Below are positions 23,699 to 31,993 of a stretch of DNA of 37,594 nt, piece by piece. Positions within the stretch are counted from its first letter, which is position 1, and the number at the start of each line of letters is the position of its first letter. The notes beneath the pieces were generated by a model, which worked only from the letters and a program-made list of their open reading frames with translations, was not told the origin of the DNA and ran no database searches. The position numbers and the translations under genes were made by a program. Origin of the DNA: Bacteroidota bacterium (GTDB lineage: Bacteria > Bacteroidota > Bacteroidia > Bacteroidales > B18-G4); contig JAHJRE010000111.1 of the NCBI GenBank assembly GCA_018831055.1, positions 1 through 37,594 of the forward strand, read 5' to 3'.

Positions 23699-24820
23699 AT
23701 GCAGGAAATAAAAAATATCCGGCTTTTATTGGTTGAAGATGACGAAGATGATCTTCTCATCACCCGGGATATCCTGGAAGAAATTCCTCATTATAAATTT
23801 GATATACATTGGGCCTCAAATCCTGCTCTTGCAAGAGAAATACTTCCTGAAAAACAATTTGATATTTGCCTTTGCGATTTCCGCCTGGGTATGGAAACAG
23901 GTCTTGAGGTAATCAAACATATAAAAGAAAACTATGACCATATCCCTGTAATCATGCTGACCGGACAGGATGATTTTGAAATCGATTCGCAAGCACTTAA
24001 AGACGGAGCCTCCGACTATCTTATCAAAGGCAGGATCAATGCTTCTGTGCTGGGCCGTTCCATTCGTTATGCGATGGAACATAAAAAAGCCCAGTTGCGG
24101 TTAAAAGAAAGTGAGGCGGAACTACGCAAATCCAATGCTACCAAAGATAAGTTCTTCTCCATCATCGCACACGACCTGCGTAGTCCTTTTACAGCATTAT
24201 TAAGCCTTTCCGATATCCTTCTCAAACATTACAATGATCTCGACGACGATACCAAGAAAGAATACATCGGAATGATCAAGGATTCATCGGAAAATACTTT
24301 CAAGCTGATCGAAAATCTCTTGCAATGGTCACGTATCCAACGGGGAACCATAGAAATCAATCCTAGTTCCTTTAATATTTGTGACCTGGTAAACCGAACC
24401 ATCGGTTTGCTTAAGCAATCGGCTGATGGTAAAAACATTGAAATAACATCATGCCTGAACCAGGAATTACCGGCGTTTGCCGATATTAATATGGTTGATA
24501 CGGTTATCCGTAATCTCATGATGAATTCTATAAAATTCACTCAGCCCGAAGGAAAAATCAGCATTGAAGGCCATCTTGACAATAATAGTATTTACCTGTC
24601 CATTGCAGACACAGGCGTAGGAATGACCCAGAAAACAATGGATAAACTTTTCAAGGTGGAAGAAAACAAAAGCACACCCGGGACGGCCGGAGAGTTGGGT
24701 ACCGGCCTTGGCTTGATTCTTTGCAAGGAATTTATCACCATTAACAAAGGCGATATTCTGGTGGAAAGCGAACCCGGTAAAGGAAGTAAATTTACCGTGG
24801 TTCTGCCTGCGAAAAGCTGA
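23699..24820 (+). CDS. REC-histidine kinase hybrid protein
   Basis: A 373-residue soluble protein with an N-terminal receiver (about 6-125; Asp60 acceptor in CLCDFRLG, Lys110) joined by a helix to a HisKA domain (His158 in FFSIIAHDLRSPF) and an ATPase domain with N-box RNLMMNSIKF (271-280), DTGVGM (304-309) and GTGLGLIL (334-341). The order receiver-then-kinase suggests that an incoming phosphate or a phosphorylated partner modulates kinase activity. It follows the Rcp1-like gene by 55 bp with a near-consensus TATATTTA at 23671-23678. The three genes together look like a local phosphorelay without a DNA-binding regulator. Its 3' end overlaps the convergent udk gene by 29 bp. Confidence 0.92.
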   Translation: MQEIKNIRLLLVEDDEDDLLITRDILEEIPHYKFDIHWASNPALAREILPEKQFDICLCDFRLGMETGLEVIKHIKENYDHIPVIMLTGQDDFEIDSQALKDGASDYLIKGRINASVLGRSIRYAMEHKKAQLRLKESEAELRKSNATKDKFFSIIAHDLRSPFTALLSLSDILLKHYNDLDDDTKKEYIGMIKDSSENTFKLIENLLQWSRIQRGTIEINPSSFNICDLVNRTIGLLKQSADGKNIEITSCLNQELPAFADINMVDTVIRNLMMNSIKFTQPEGKISIEGHLDNNSIYLSIADTGVGMTQKTMDKLFKVEENKSTPGTAGELGTGLGLILCKEFITINKGDILVESEPGKGSKFTVVLPAKS

Positions 24821-25430
24821 CATCCTCCAGGCCCTGCCTGATCCTGGAAGCTACAATGTCTACGGCAATATGGTTCTGCCCACCCTGAGGGATGATAATG
24901 TCGGCATAACGTTTTGACGGCTCAATAAACTGAAGATGCATGGGTTTCACGAATTTCTGGTAATGCCGCAGCACGTCGTTCACATCCCTGCCCCTTTCCT
25001 GCATATCCCTGGTCATGATTCGTATCAGCCGGTCGTCGGGCTCCGCATCAACAAAGACTTTAATATCAAATAACGAACGCAGCTCCTCATGGGTAAAGAT
25101 GAGTATGCCCTCCACGATAAGAATGCTTCGCGGTTCCACCGCTATGGTTGCATCCGACCTTGAACAGGAAATGTAAGAATATACCGGCATCTCAATGGCT
25201 TCCCCCCGCCTGAGCTTACCCAGGTGATCTATCAGCAGGGGAAATTCAATGGAAGAGGGGTGGTCGAAATTGATCTCCTTCTTCTCTTCCGGGGTCAGGA
25301 AACTCTGATCCCGGTAATATGCATCCTGGGAAATAAGGGCCAGGGATCCCTGCGGAAGCTGCTCCGCTATCCGGTTTACTACCGTTGTTTTTCCGGAGCC
25401 GGAGCCCCCCGCTATTCCAATGATCAGCAT
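24792..25430 (-). CDS. udk: Uridine kinase
   Basis: A 212-residue nucleoside kinase: P-loop GGSGSGKT (8-15), the substrate segment INFDHPSSIEF, and VYSYISCSRS, all typical of bacterial uridine/cytidine kinases, followed by the LIVEGILIF strand. It phosphorylates uridine and cytidine to UMP and CMP in pyrimidine salvage. It follows the patatin gene by 10 bp on the same strand, so the two are probably co-transcribed. The last 29 bp of coding sequence overlap the end of the convergent kinase gene. Confidence 0.93.
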   Translation of the reverse strand: MLIIGIAGGSGSGKTTVVNRIAEQLPQGSLALISQDAYYRDQSFLTPEEKKEINFDHPSSIEFPLLIDHLGKLRRGEAIEMPVYSYISCSRSDATIAVEPRSILIVEGILIFTHEELRSLFDIKVFVDAEPDDRLIRIMTRDMQERGRDVNDVLRHYQKFVKPMHLQFIEPSKRYADIIIPQGGQNHIAVDIVASRIRQGLEDVSFSQAEPR

Positions 25431-25440
25431 AATCGTATTT

Positions 25441-26223
25441 TCAGGATAGTATTGCTTTCTTAATATCGTCCATCATCATATTCGTCTTATCGTACCCGAT
25501 CCGGAAAAGCTCTTCATCCGTCTTCTTCCTGAAAACACCGTAATCATAGGCTTTCTCCGGTTCAATCAGGATGTTGCAGGATGCCAGGTTATGCTTTGAA
25601 TTCTGGTGTAAAGCCAGACTCAGGCAACGGTTGGCAATATCCTGCCAGTTTTTTAATGTTGCCATACCCACAGGCCGGTGGTCATGAACAAATATACCTA
25701 TGGTCTTTGTGCATAATTCCTCCAATGGCTCAAGAGGGAAGTTGTTTAGCAAACCTCCGTCAACATATAGTTGCCCATCAATTTCCTGGGCCTCGAAAAC
25801 CAAAGGTACTGCAGCCGATGCCAGGATATAGGGATAAAGCTTCCCGCTGTTCCGTATCTCGAACTTCCCGGTATTCAGGTTGGAAACACAAACAAATAGC
25901 TGCTTTTTCAGACTCTCAAAGGAATCCCCGGGCAGATACCTCTTCAGGAGATTATGAAGGTATTTCAGGTTGCTGATACCACTCTTCCTGAAACCCAGCT
26001 GGAACACCTTCAGCATACTGCTGCTCTTGGATATCTCCAGCATCTCCAACGGCGAATAACCTGCTGCATAAAATGCACCGATAACGGCCCCAATGCTCGA
26101 ACCCGAAATATAATCCGGCCGTATCCCGTTCCCCTCAAGGGCAGCCAAAACGCCGATCTGTGCAAGTCCCCGCACCCCACCCCCGCAAAGCACAATGCCG
26201 GTCTTATCTTTTGATGATGACAT
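25441..26223 (-). CDS. Patatin-like phospholipase
   Basis: A 260-residue patatin-domain protein: oxyanion loop GGGVRG (14-19), nucleophile elbow GSSIG with Ser43, and catalytic Asp155 in the DGG motif. There is no signal peptide or membrane segment, so it is a cytoplasmic or peripheral acyl hydrolase of the RssA-like group; the natural substrate is unknown. Its start codon is only five bases after a full TACCTTTG promoter element, which implies a leaderless or nearly leaderless message. udk follows. Confidence 0.9.
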   Translation of the reverse strand: MSSSKDKTGIVLCGGGVRGLAQIGVLAALEGNGIRPDYISGSSIGAVIGAFYAAGYSPLEMLEISKSSSMLKVFQLGFRKSGISNLKYLHNLLKRYLPGDSFESLKKQLFVCVSNLNTGKFEIRNSGKLYPYILASAAVPLVFEAQEIDGQLYVDGGLLNNFPLEPLEELCTKTIGIFVHDHRPVGMATLKNWQDIANRCLSLALHQNSKHNLASCNILIEPEKAYDYGVFRKKTDEELFRIGYDKTNMMMDDIKKAILS

Positions 26224-26227
26224 GGTT

Positions 26228-26235
26228 CAAAGGTA
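26228..26235 (-). promoter_or_regulatory. -7 promoter element of patatin-udk
   Basis: Minus-strand TACCTTTG, a full TAnnTTTG match. Only AACC separates it from the ATG at 26223, so transcription would begin at or next to the start codon. Confidence 0.5.
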
Positions 26236-26253
26236 ACAAAAAATGTGGCAGGC

Positions 26254-26329
26254 TTCAGGTTACAAGGTACAGGTTACGTGTAAAAGCTTGCACGAGTTCT
26301 GCAGCCTGCAACCTGTGACCTGCAACCTG
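26254..26329. repeat. 7-bp-period repeats (CAGGTTAC / CAACCTG)
   Basis: TTCAGGT, TACAAGG, TACAGGT, TACGTGT (26254-26281) and, in the opposite sense, CAGCCTG, CAACCTG, TGACCTG, CAACCTG (26302-26329). The two halves can pair imperfectly, so this may also act as a terminator for the oad operon that ends at 26347. Confidence 0.7.
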
Positions 26330-26346
26330 ACGCCTTCAGTCTGCTC

Positions 26347-27699
26347 TTACATCAAAAAACTCATTAATATCCCCGCTGCCACTGCAGAGCCAATCACTCC
26401 GGCCACATTGGGTGCCATGGCGTGCATCAGAAGATGATTGGATGGGTCGGCTTTTAATCCCTCATTCTGCACTACCCTTGCACTGTCAGGTACTGCCGAT
26501 ACACCGGCGGCTCCCACCAGAGGATTGATCTTGTTGTGTGAGGGAAGGAAAAGATTCATCACCTTGGCAAAGATAATGCCCCCGGCGGTGGCGACCATGA
26601 ATGACAATGCGCCAAGCACAAAAATCAGAATAGATTGTGATGTGATGAACACATCCGCTTGTGTTGATGCTCCTACCGTCAATCCCAATACAATCGTAAC
26701 GATATCAATCAGAGAATTTTTCGCGGTATCGGCCAGCCTGCGGGTCACACCGCTTTCTTTCAGGATGTTGCCAAAAAACAACATCCCCAGAAGTGGCAAT
26801 GCACCGGGAGAAATGAAGGTAGTAAGTATCAAACCTACAATAGGGAAAGATATCTTTTCAATCTTCGATACAGATCGCGGTGGTTTCATCCTGATCACCC
26901 TTTCCCTTTTGCTGGTAAGCAATCGCATGATGGGTGGTTGTATCACCGGAACCAGCGCCATATATGAATAAGCTGCGATCGCGATGGGTCCTATCAGGTT
27001 CGCGGTCTGTATGCCGTTAACAATGCCTCCGTTGGCCAGCTTGGAAGAAAGAAAGATAGCCGTGGGACCGTCGGCACCCCCGATAATACCTATGGACGCC
27101 GCTTCCGGCATGTTAAAACCCAATATCAACGCTCCCAGAAGGGTAAGAAAGATACCGACCTGTGCAGCGGCTCCAAGCAAAACAAGCCTCGGGCTGGATA
27201 TCAGCGAGGAGAAGTCCGTCATGGCCCCAATACCCAGAAAGATCAAAGGAGGATAAATACCCTTGGTAACTCCGTAGTACAGGTAATTCAGAACGCTCCC
27301 ATCCTGGTAGATCCCTAACTGCAGATTGATGCCCGGCGCCTGGAAGAAAGGAACATTCCCGATGATGATCCCTGTACCGATTGGTATCAGGAGCAATGGC
27401 TCATAATCATATCGTATCGCCAAAAATATGAAGATCAGACCCACCAGGATCATCACGAAATGCCCCGGTGTGGCATTAGCAAAACCCGTGAAACTGATGA
27501 ATTTCCTGACCCCGTCCATAGGGGAAAATCCCTGTGTTGTTGCAGACCTCGTTTGTTCAGCAGATCCGTTATCCACCACCGATTCAGTGACAGATACCGT
27601 ATCCTGTACCTGCAGCGAATCTCCCTGCACCACAAGTGCATTCAATACAGCAAGGATGGCTAAAATTACAAGTATGGTTAACGCTTTGCGGACTGGCAT
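26347..27699 (-). CDS. oadB: Na+-translocating decarboxylase beta subunit
   Basis: A 450-residue polytopic membrane protein with the conserved OadB/MmdB/GcdB features: GGADGPTAIF with Asp210, the matching Asp of the Na+ pathway, YSYMALVP (244-251), and NPLVGAAGVSAVPDSAR (392-408) with the family's Asn, Ser and Arg. It has an N-terminal extension of about 75 residues with its own hydrophobic helix (7-24) and a polar linker. It couples decarboxylation of carboxybiotin to export of sodium ions across the cytoplasmic membrane. It is the last gene of the operon, three bases behind the biotin carrier gene. The adjacent mmdA and mce genes mark the complex as methylmalonyl-CoA decarboxylase rather than oxaloacetate decarboxylase. 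Confidence 0.93.
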   Translation of the reverse strand: MPVRKALTILVILAILAVLNALVVQGDSLQVQDTVSVTESVVDNGSAEQTRSATTQGFSPMDGVRKFISFTGFANATPGHFVMILVGLIFIFLAIRYDYEPLLLIPIGTGIIIGNVPFFQAPGINLQLGIYQDGSVLNYLYYGVTKGIYPPLIFLGIGAMTDFSSLISSPRLVLLGAAAQVGIFLTLLGALILGFNMPEAASIGIIGGADGPTAIFLSSKLANGGIVNGIQTANLIGPIAIAAYSYMALVPVIQPPIMRLLTSKRERVIRMKPPRSVSKIEKISFPIVGLILTTFISPGALPLLGMLFFGNILKESGVTRRLADTAKNSLIDIVTIVLGLTVGASTQADVFITSQSILIFVLGALSFMVATAGGIIFAKVMNLFLPSHNKINPLVGAAGVSAVPDSARVVQNEGLKADPSNHLLMHAMAPNVAGVIGSAVAAGILMSFLM

Positions 27700-27702
27700 G
27701 GT

Positions 27703-28125
27703 TTATTCAATTTCTAAGAGTATATCGTCCTGTAATACATTCTGCCCGGGAGTAACCTTTATAGACCTGATGGTGCCGTCTTTTTCGGCCAGGATATTGT
27801 TCTCCATTTTCATGGCCTCATAAATCAGCAATTTATCTCCTTTGGCAACTTTATCGCCCGGTTTTACCAGGATATGCATGATAGTCCCGGGAAGTGGTGC
27901 CTTCACCCTGAAGAGCGCGACTTCATCCTTTTTGATCTCACCGGCTCCCTTTTCTAAAACCACGGGCTTACGCACCAGCTTTGGCGTCTTGGTCTCACTG
28001 ACCTCGCGAAGCAGCTCCACTTCATAAACCGTCCCGTTTACTTCAATCTCTGCATAATTACCCTCCAGGCTCTTGACCTCCACCTCATAATCATGTCCAC
28101 GTATGGAAAACTTGAAACGTTTCAT
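27703..28125 (-). CDS. Biotin carboxyl carrier subunit of the decarboxylase
   Basis: A 140-residue protein with an N-terminal domain (1-45), a linker, and a C-terminal biotinyl domain (about 72-140) with the biotinylation motif EAMKMEN, Lys106 carrying the cofactor. It shuttles the carboxyl group from the carboxyltransferase MmdA to the membrane beta subunit. The linker is short and charged, not the long Ala/Pro-rich type. It lies between the gamma and beta subunit genes with gaps of 4 and 3 bp. Confidence 0.93.
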   Translation of the reverse strand: MKRFKFSIRGHDYEVEVKSLEGNYAEIEVNGTVYEVELLREVSETKTPKLVRKPVVLEKGAGEIKKDEVALFRVKAPLPGTIMHILVKPGDKVAKGDKLLIYEAMKMENNILAEKDGTIRSIKVTPGQNVLQDDILLEIE

Positions 28126-28129
28126 ATAC

Positions 28130-28492
28130 TTATTTCTTAAAATTTCTTACACCGTATATCTTTGAACTCCATGGAGAATACATCCGTGATACCCTTTTAA
28201 TGGTAATTACTTTGCTTTCTTCATCATGAAGCATATACGTCATATACAAAGCCGTGCTGATAGCTGCGATCACGTCTCCTGAAATAAAAATCTCCTCGCA
28301 ACATTCGTCCACCCTGATGCCCCGCCTCATAAGCTTTTGACGGATCTGCAATTTGTATGCCTTGGCAATATATGTAAACACGAGGTATAACACTACCAGG
28401 GCCAGGAAAACCGTCACATACCCCACAACGGCAATGATCAGCCCCTGTTCCATGATCGCCCCGAAATCTATTCCTGCATCAAGAATAATCAT
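28130..28492 (-). CDS. oadG: Decarboxylase gamma subunit, OadG family
   Basis: A 120-residue protein with one membrane helix (about 17-44) and a cytoplasmic domain, the plan of OadG/MmdD subunits, which stabilise the decarboxylase complex and link the carboxyltransferase to the membrane part. The sequence is weakly conserved in this family; the assignment rests on the helix, the size and its place directly after mmdA (gap 9 bp) and before the biotin carrier. Confidence 0.8.
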   Translation of the reverse strand: MIILDAGIDFGAIMEQGLIIAVVGYVTVFLALVVLYLVFTYIAKAYKLQIRQKLMRRGIRVDECCEEIFISGDVIAAISTALYMTYMLHDEESKVITIKRVSRMYSPWSSKIYGVRNFKK

Positions 28493-28501
28493 ATTAACTA
28501 A

Positions 28502-30061
28502 TTATAAAGGTATATTACCATGTTTTTTGAGAGGATTGACTTCCTTCTTTGTAGCAAGGACCCTCAGTGCCCTGATGATCCGGAATCGCGTATTACGGGG
28601 TTCGATGATATCGTCGATATACCCGTAACGGGCTGCTTCATAAGGATTGGCAAATTTATCCTTATATTCCTGTTCCTTGCGCTGTACAAAAGCACTCCTT
28701 TCTTCAGGATCCTCAATCTCTTTAATGTTTTTACCTTCCAGGATCTCAACGGCGCCGGCAGGACCCATAACCGCTATCTCAGCCGATGGCCAGGCATAAT
28801 TGATATCACCCCTGAGCTGCTTTGAACTCATCACATCATGCGCTCCACCATATGATTTTCGCAATGTGATGGTGATCTTGGGAACAGTAGCTTCGCCATA
28901 AGCAAACATCAGCTTGGCGCCATGAATGATAATACCCCCGTATTCCTGAGTGCTGCCGGGAAGAAAACCGGGTACGTCAACCAAAGTGATAATGGGAATG
29001 TTGAAGGCATCGCAAAAACGTACAAAACGGGCTGCCTTCCTGGAGGCATTGATGTCGAGCACACCGGCCAGGAAATTCGGCTGATTGGCCACTATACCTA
29101 CCGGCATACCATCGAAACGGGCAAATCCGGTTATGATATTCCGGGCATAGTTACGCTGTATCTCAAGGAACTCCGCTTCATCCACGATGGCATGGATAAT
29201 ATCCAGCACATCATAGGGTTTGTTTGGATCAGCAGGTATGATCTCGTTCAGATAATCTTCCAGACGGTTGATCGGATCATTGCATTCCACCACGGGAGGA
29301 TCCTCAAGATTGTTTTGCGGAAGATAACTCAACAGTTTACGAATCAGCATGATCCCTTCTTTTTCGTCCTCCGCAATGAAATGAGCCACACCGGATTTCT
29401 TACCATGCACCTCTGCACCTCCCAGATCCTCAACGCTGATTTCCTCACCGGTAACGGTTTTGGTAACTTTCGGACCGGTAACGAACATGTAACTGTTCTT
29501 CTCGCTCATAATGATAAAATCGGTGAGAGCAGGCGAGTAAACAGCTCCGCCGGCACAGGGTCCGAAAATTGCGGATATCTGCGGAATAAGGCCGGAAGCC
29601 AGAATGTTCCGTTCAAAGATCTCAGCATAACCGGCCAGCGATCTCACTCCTTCCTGTATCCTTGCTCCTCCACTGTCGTTGATCCCGATCAGGGGAGCAC
29701 CAACCTTCATGGCCTGGTCCATCACCTTACAGATCTTCAGTGCAAAGGTCTCTGAAAGAGATCCGCCAAATACCGTGAAATCCTGGGAAAAAACATAAAC
29801 CACCCTTCCATCAATGGTGCCGTGACCGGTTACTACCCCATCGGAAAGGATTTGCTTGTCGGCCAGCCCGAAATCCGTTGTCCTGTGCGTCATGAACATG
29901 TCGTATTCCTCAAAGGAACCGTCGTCAAGCAACAATTCCAGACGCTCTCTCGCTGTCAGCTTCCCTTGCTGATGCTGGGCTTCAATGCGCTTTGGGCCTC
30001 CACCCATTTTTGCTTCTGCCCTCAAATCCAGCAAACGCTTGATCTTGTCTTCTATCGCCAT
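28502..30061 (-). CDS. mmdA: Methylmalonyl-CoA decarboxylase alpha subunit (carboxyltransferase)
   Basis: The 519-residue protein is a full-length biotin-dependent acyl-CoA carboxyltransferase with two crotonase-type halves. Typical features are [22 protein letters not shown] (N-half oxyanion region), [17 protein letters not shown], and [12 protein letters not shown] plus [11 protein letters not shown] in the C-half. It moves the carboxyl group of (S)-methylmalonyl-CoA to biotin, giving propionyl-CoA. The same fold serves propionyl-CoA carboxylase; the downstream Na+-pump subunits favour decarboxylase. In Bacteroidota this is the energy-conserving step of succinate-to-propionate fermentation. 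Confidence 0.93.
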   Translation of the reverse strand: MAIEDKIKRLLDLRAEAKMGGGPKRIEAQHQQGKLTARERLELLLDDGSFEEYDMFMTHRTTDFGLADKQILSDGVVTGHGTIDGRVVYVFSQDFTVFGGSLSETFALKICKVMDQAMKVGAPLIGINDSGGARIQEGVRSLAGYAEIFERNILASGLIPQISAIFGPCAGGAVYSPALTDFIIMSEKNSYMFVTGPKVTKTVTGEEISVEDLGGAEVHGKKSGVAHFIAEDEKEGIMLIRKLLSYLPQNNLEDPPVVECNDPINRLEDYLNEIIPADPNKPYDVLDIIHAIVDEAEFLEIQRNYARNIITGFARFDGMPVGIVANQPNFLAGVLDINASRKAARFVRFCDAFNIPIITLVDVPGFLPGSTQEYGGIIIHGAKLMFAYGEATVPKITITLRKSYGGAHDVMSSKQLRGDINYAWPSAEIAVMGPAGAVEILEGKNIKEIEDPEERSAFVQRKEQEYKDKFANPYEAARYGYIDDIIEPRNTRFRIIRALRVLATKKEVNPLKKHGNIPL

Positions 30062-30080
30062 GATATATAAATAATTGCGT

Positions 30081-30491
30081 TTATTTTTTCTTGTCTTCGC
30101 AAAATTCTGTCAATACCCCAAAGGTAGACTTCGGATGCAAAAAGGCTATATCAAGCCCCTCAGCACCTTTCCTGGGCTTCTCATCTATAAGCCTGACACC
30201 CTTTTTCTCCGCCTCCTGCAAACGCTCCTCCAGGTCTTTCACCGCGAAAGCTATATGATGTATGCCTTCCCCCCGCTTCTCAATGAACTTCCCGATAGGC
30301 CCCTCCGGATCCGTCGACTCCAGCAACTCCAGCTTCGTCTGCCCTACCTTGAAAAAAGCCGTTTTTACCTTCTGGTCAGTAACCTCCTCTATGGCATAAC
30401 ACCGTAAACCCAAAACATTCTCATAATAGGGTATTGCCTCGTCCAAATTCCTTACGGCAATACCAATATGTTCAATGTGAGATAGTTCCAT
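30081..30491 (-). CDS. mce: Methylmalonyl-CoA epimerase
   Basis: A 136-residue vicinal-oxygen-chelate enzyme. Metal-site candidates are His8 (HIEHIGIAV), Glu55 or nearby, His79 (GIHHIAF) and Glu129 (LTEF), matching the known epimerase. It converts (R)- to (S)-methylmalonyl-CoA, feeding MmdA 19 bp downstream. It is the first gene of the propionate operon; its promoter is overlapped by a Crp-type palindrome. Confidence 0.94.
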   Translation of the reverse strand: MELSHIEHIGIAVRNLDEAIPYYENVLGLRCYAIEEVTDQKVKTAFFKVGQTKLELLESTDPEGPIGKFIEKRGEGIHHIAFAVKDLEERLQEAEKKGVRLIDEKPRKGAEGLDIAFLHPKSTFGVLTEFCEDKKK

Positions 30492-30502
30492 GTCAATAAT
30501 TG

Positions 30503-30522
30503 TTTGTGAAATTTTTCACAAA
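30503..30522. promoter_or_regulatory. Crp-type palindrome over the propionate operon start point
   Basis: A perfect palindrome of nine-base arms (TTTGTGAAA and TTTCACAAA) around a TT centre. The core is TGTGA-N6-TCACA, the classical Crp half-site layout, also known for HcpR in other anaerobes. It overlaps the end of the -7 element (30519-30526) and the predicted start point, a position for repression. It would also be a hairpin at the 5' end of the message. Confidence 0.6.
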
Positions 30523-30526
30523 AGTA
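30519..30526 (-). promoter_or_regulatory. -7 promoter element of the mce-oadB operon
   Basis: Minus-strand TACTTTTG, a full TAnnTTTG match, 27 bp before the mce ATG. Confidence 0.55.
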
Positions 30527-30633
30527 TAAAAATTGTGGTAAGAAATGATCTTTATGAAATACTTTATCTGGAGTATTATGGAACAATTAAGTAAACACGG
30601 TTATCCAGGCAGAAGTCATCTGTTTATTAGTAT

Positions 30634-30701
30634 CACCCCTACGGGGTTCCGGAAAACGATTCGCGTCCATTATGCTACCGGAGGGGCGCCCCTACGGGGC
30701 T
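30634..30701. repeat. Paired palindromic repeat, second dispersed copy
   Basis: Homologue of the 67-bp element at 1754-1821 in the same orientation; the cores are again 53 bp apart (30635 and 30688) and the sequence between them is largely conserved, including GGAAAACG and GTGCTACCG/ATGCTACCG. Confidence 0.85.
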
Positions 30702-30766
30702 GGTTATTAGATAACGTTTTACAATAGCTTTATAATTGTGGAAAACAATATTCATATGATAAACCA

Positions 30767-31195
30767 AAGCCCTGTAGAGGCGTTTTTATTGCATAATGAT
30801 TGTCGTCACGTTATCCCAGGATCTATGGGTTAACACGAATTTCAATTTTATGATGTTAAGAACAAATATTTCGCCCCTACGGGGCTTCCATTCTGTTTGG
30901 TTCCCTTATTTCTATAAATATACCGCCCCTAAAGGGGCTGGGTTTATCAAGGTAATTAACTTTACCGCAAACAAATACAGAATAGGTTAATAATTGCAAT
31001 CCACCTTACAAGCCCCGTAGGGGCGGCATATTTATAGCATAATCAGCGACGATCGTGTTCCAAAGCCCCGTAGGGGCGACATATTGGTAGTAAAATGATC
31101 ACAGGTCACATCCCGAAGCCCCGTAGGGGCGACATATTTATAGAAAATAGGCGATGGCCCTGGTCCAAAGCCCCGTAGGGGCGGAATATTTTTAA
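30767..31195. repeat. Palindromic repeat array, 52/53-bp pitch, two orientations
   Basis: The core GCCCCGTAGGGGC recurs on the plus strand at 31010, 31063, 31116 and 31168 (pitch 53, 53, 52), each followed by a semi-conserved GACATATTTATAG-like stretch. In reverse orientation cores lie at 30873 and 30925 (pitch 52), and a degenerate unit is at 30767. The two halves face each other around 30940-31009. The bases between cores are partly alike, unlike CRISPR spacers. The 890-bp gap 30492-31384 contains no credible gene. Confidence 0.9.
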
Positions 31196-31275
31196 TGTTA
31201 ATAACTGAGCTATTTCTAACCTGAAAGTATTGATATGCAAATTTTAAAATTGACAACTGGAAATGGACAAATAAA

Positions 31276-31309
31276 ATTGTCACTTGTCAGTGTCAATTGT
31301 CAATTACAA
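31276..31309. repeat. Imperfect heptamer repeat ATTGTCA
   Basis: ATTGTCA, CTTGTCA, GTGTCA (one base short), ATTGTCA, ATTACAA follow in nearly 7-bp register. Confidence 0.6.
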
Positions 31310-31342
31310 ATGTGAATGTCGGCTAATACCATTGAACTTTCC

Positions 31343-31384
31343 CCCAGCCCCCAGTACCCAGCACCCAGTACCCAGCACCCAGCA
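31343..31384. repeat. Heptamer array CCCAGYA x6, abutting the lspA stop codon
   Basis: CCCAGCC, CCCAGTA, CCCAGCA, CCCAGTA, CCCAGCA, CCCAGCA are consecutive. The next base begins the (reverse) stop codon of lspA. A related short array lies at 37544-37571. Confidence 0.9.
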
Positions 31385-31993
31385 TCACCCCCCACTCTTC
31401 TTCCCAAAAAACTTCCTCTGAAACACAATCAACATGAGTACCCCGATGGTAATAGACGAATCTGCAATATTGAATACAGGCCGGAAAAAGATAAATGAAT
31501 CCCCGCCCCAGAAAGGCATCCATTGCGGGAATCGGCCTTCTATGATAGGAAAGTATAACATATCCACAACCTTCCCGTGGAGAAAACCGGCATAGCCACC
31601 TCCTTCAGGAAGGAAAACAGCTATCTGGTGATAACTGCTGGCACTGAACAACAACCCGTAAAAGGCGCTGTCGATGATATTGCCCAGCGCCCCGGCAAAG
31701 ATGAGAGCAAAACTTATTACCAGGCCAAAAGGATGCTTTTTCCTGGTAAGATAATATAAATAAAAACCTATAAAGACTACTGCAATAATTCGGAATATGC
31801 TCAGGATAAGTTTTCCGGCTTCCCCACCGAACTTCATCCCAAAAGCCATGCCTTCGTTTTCGGTGAAATGAATAAGGAACCAGTTCCCGATCACCGAAAA
31901 CTCCTGACCCATGTACATATTCGTTTTGATCCAGACCTTAAAGACCTGGTCAACGATCAAAATAACCAATACCAGCAGAAGGACTCTTTTCAC
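31385..31993 (-). CDS. lspA: Lipoprotein signal peptidase II
   Basis: A 202-residue membrane aspartic protease with four hydrophobic segments. The catalytic aspartates are Asp144 in GKVVDMLYF and Asp178 in FNIADSS; GNIID (104-108) is the other conserved block. It cleaves signal peptides from diacylglyceryl-modified prolipoproteins in the cytoplasmic membrane. It is about 40 residues longer than the E. coli enzyme, with an extra loop between the two aspartates (about 150-172), as usual in Bacteroidota. The start codon is GTG and overlaps the dksA stop in GTGA, so translation is probably coupled. Confidence 0.94.
   Translation of the reverse strand: MKRVLLLVLVILIVDQVFKVWIKTNMYMGQEFSVIGNWFLIHFTENEGMAFGMKFGGEAGKLILSIFRIIAVVFIGFYLYYLTRKKHPFGLVISFALIFAGALGNIIDSAFYGLLFSASSYHQIAVFLPEGGGYAGFLHGKVVDMLYFPIIEGRFPQWMPFWGGDSFIFFRPVFNIADSSITIGVLMLIVFQRKFFGKKSGG

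Noticed and set aside
28922-29755. 277-residue frame opposite mmdA
   Set aside because: It is fully antisense to a strongly conserved gene and has no recognisable domain.
30545-30990. Short plus-strand frames of 60-64 residues
   Set aside because: They run through dispersed repeat cores and lack any conserved feature or promoter context.
30767-31195. CRISPR array
   Set aside because: The pitch is regular, but the intervals between cores resemble each other, the orientation flips in the middle, isolated pairs exist elsewhere, and there is no cas gene.
31032-31283. 83-residue minus-strand frame with PPLRGF/APTGL words
   Set aside because: It is the translation of the palindromic repeat array; such peptides are common false predictions.
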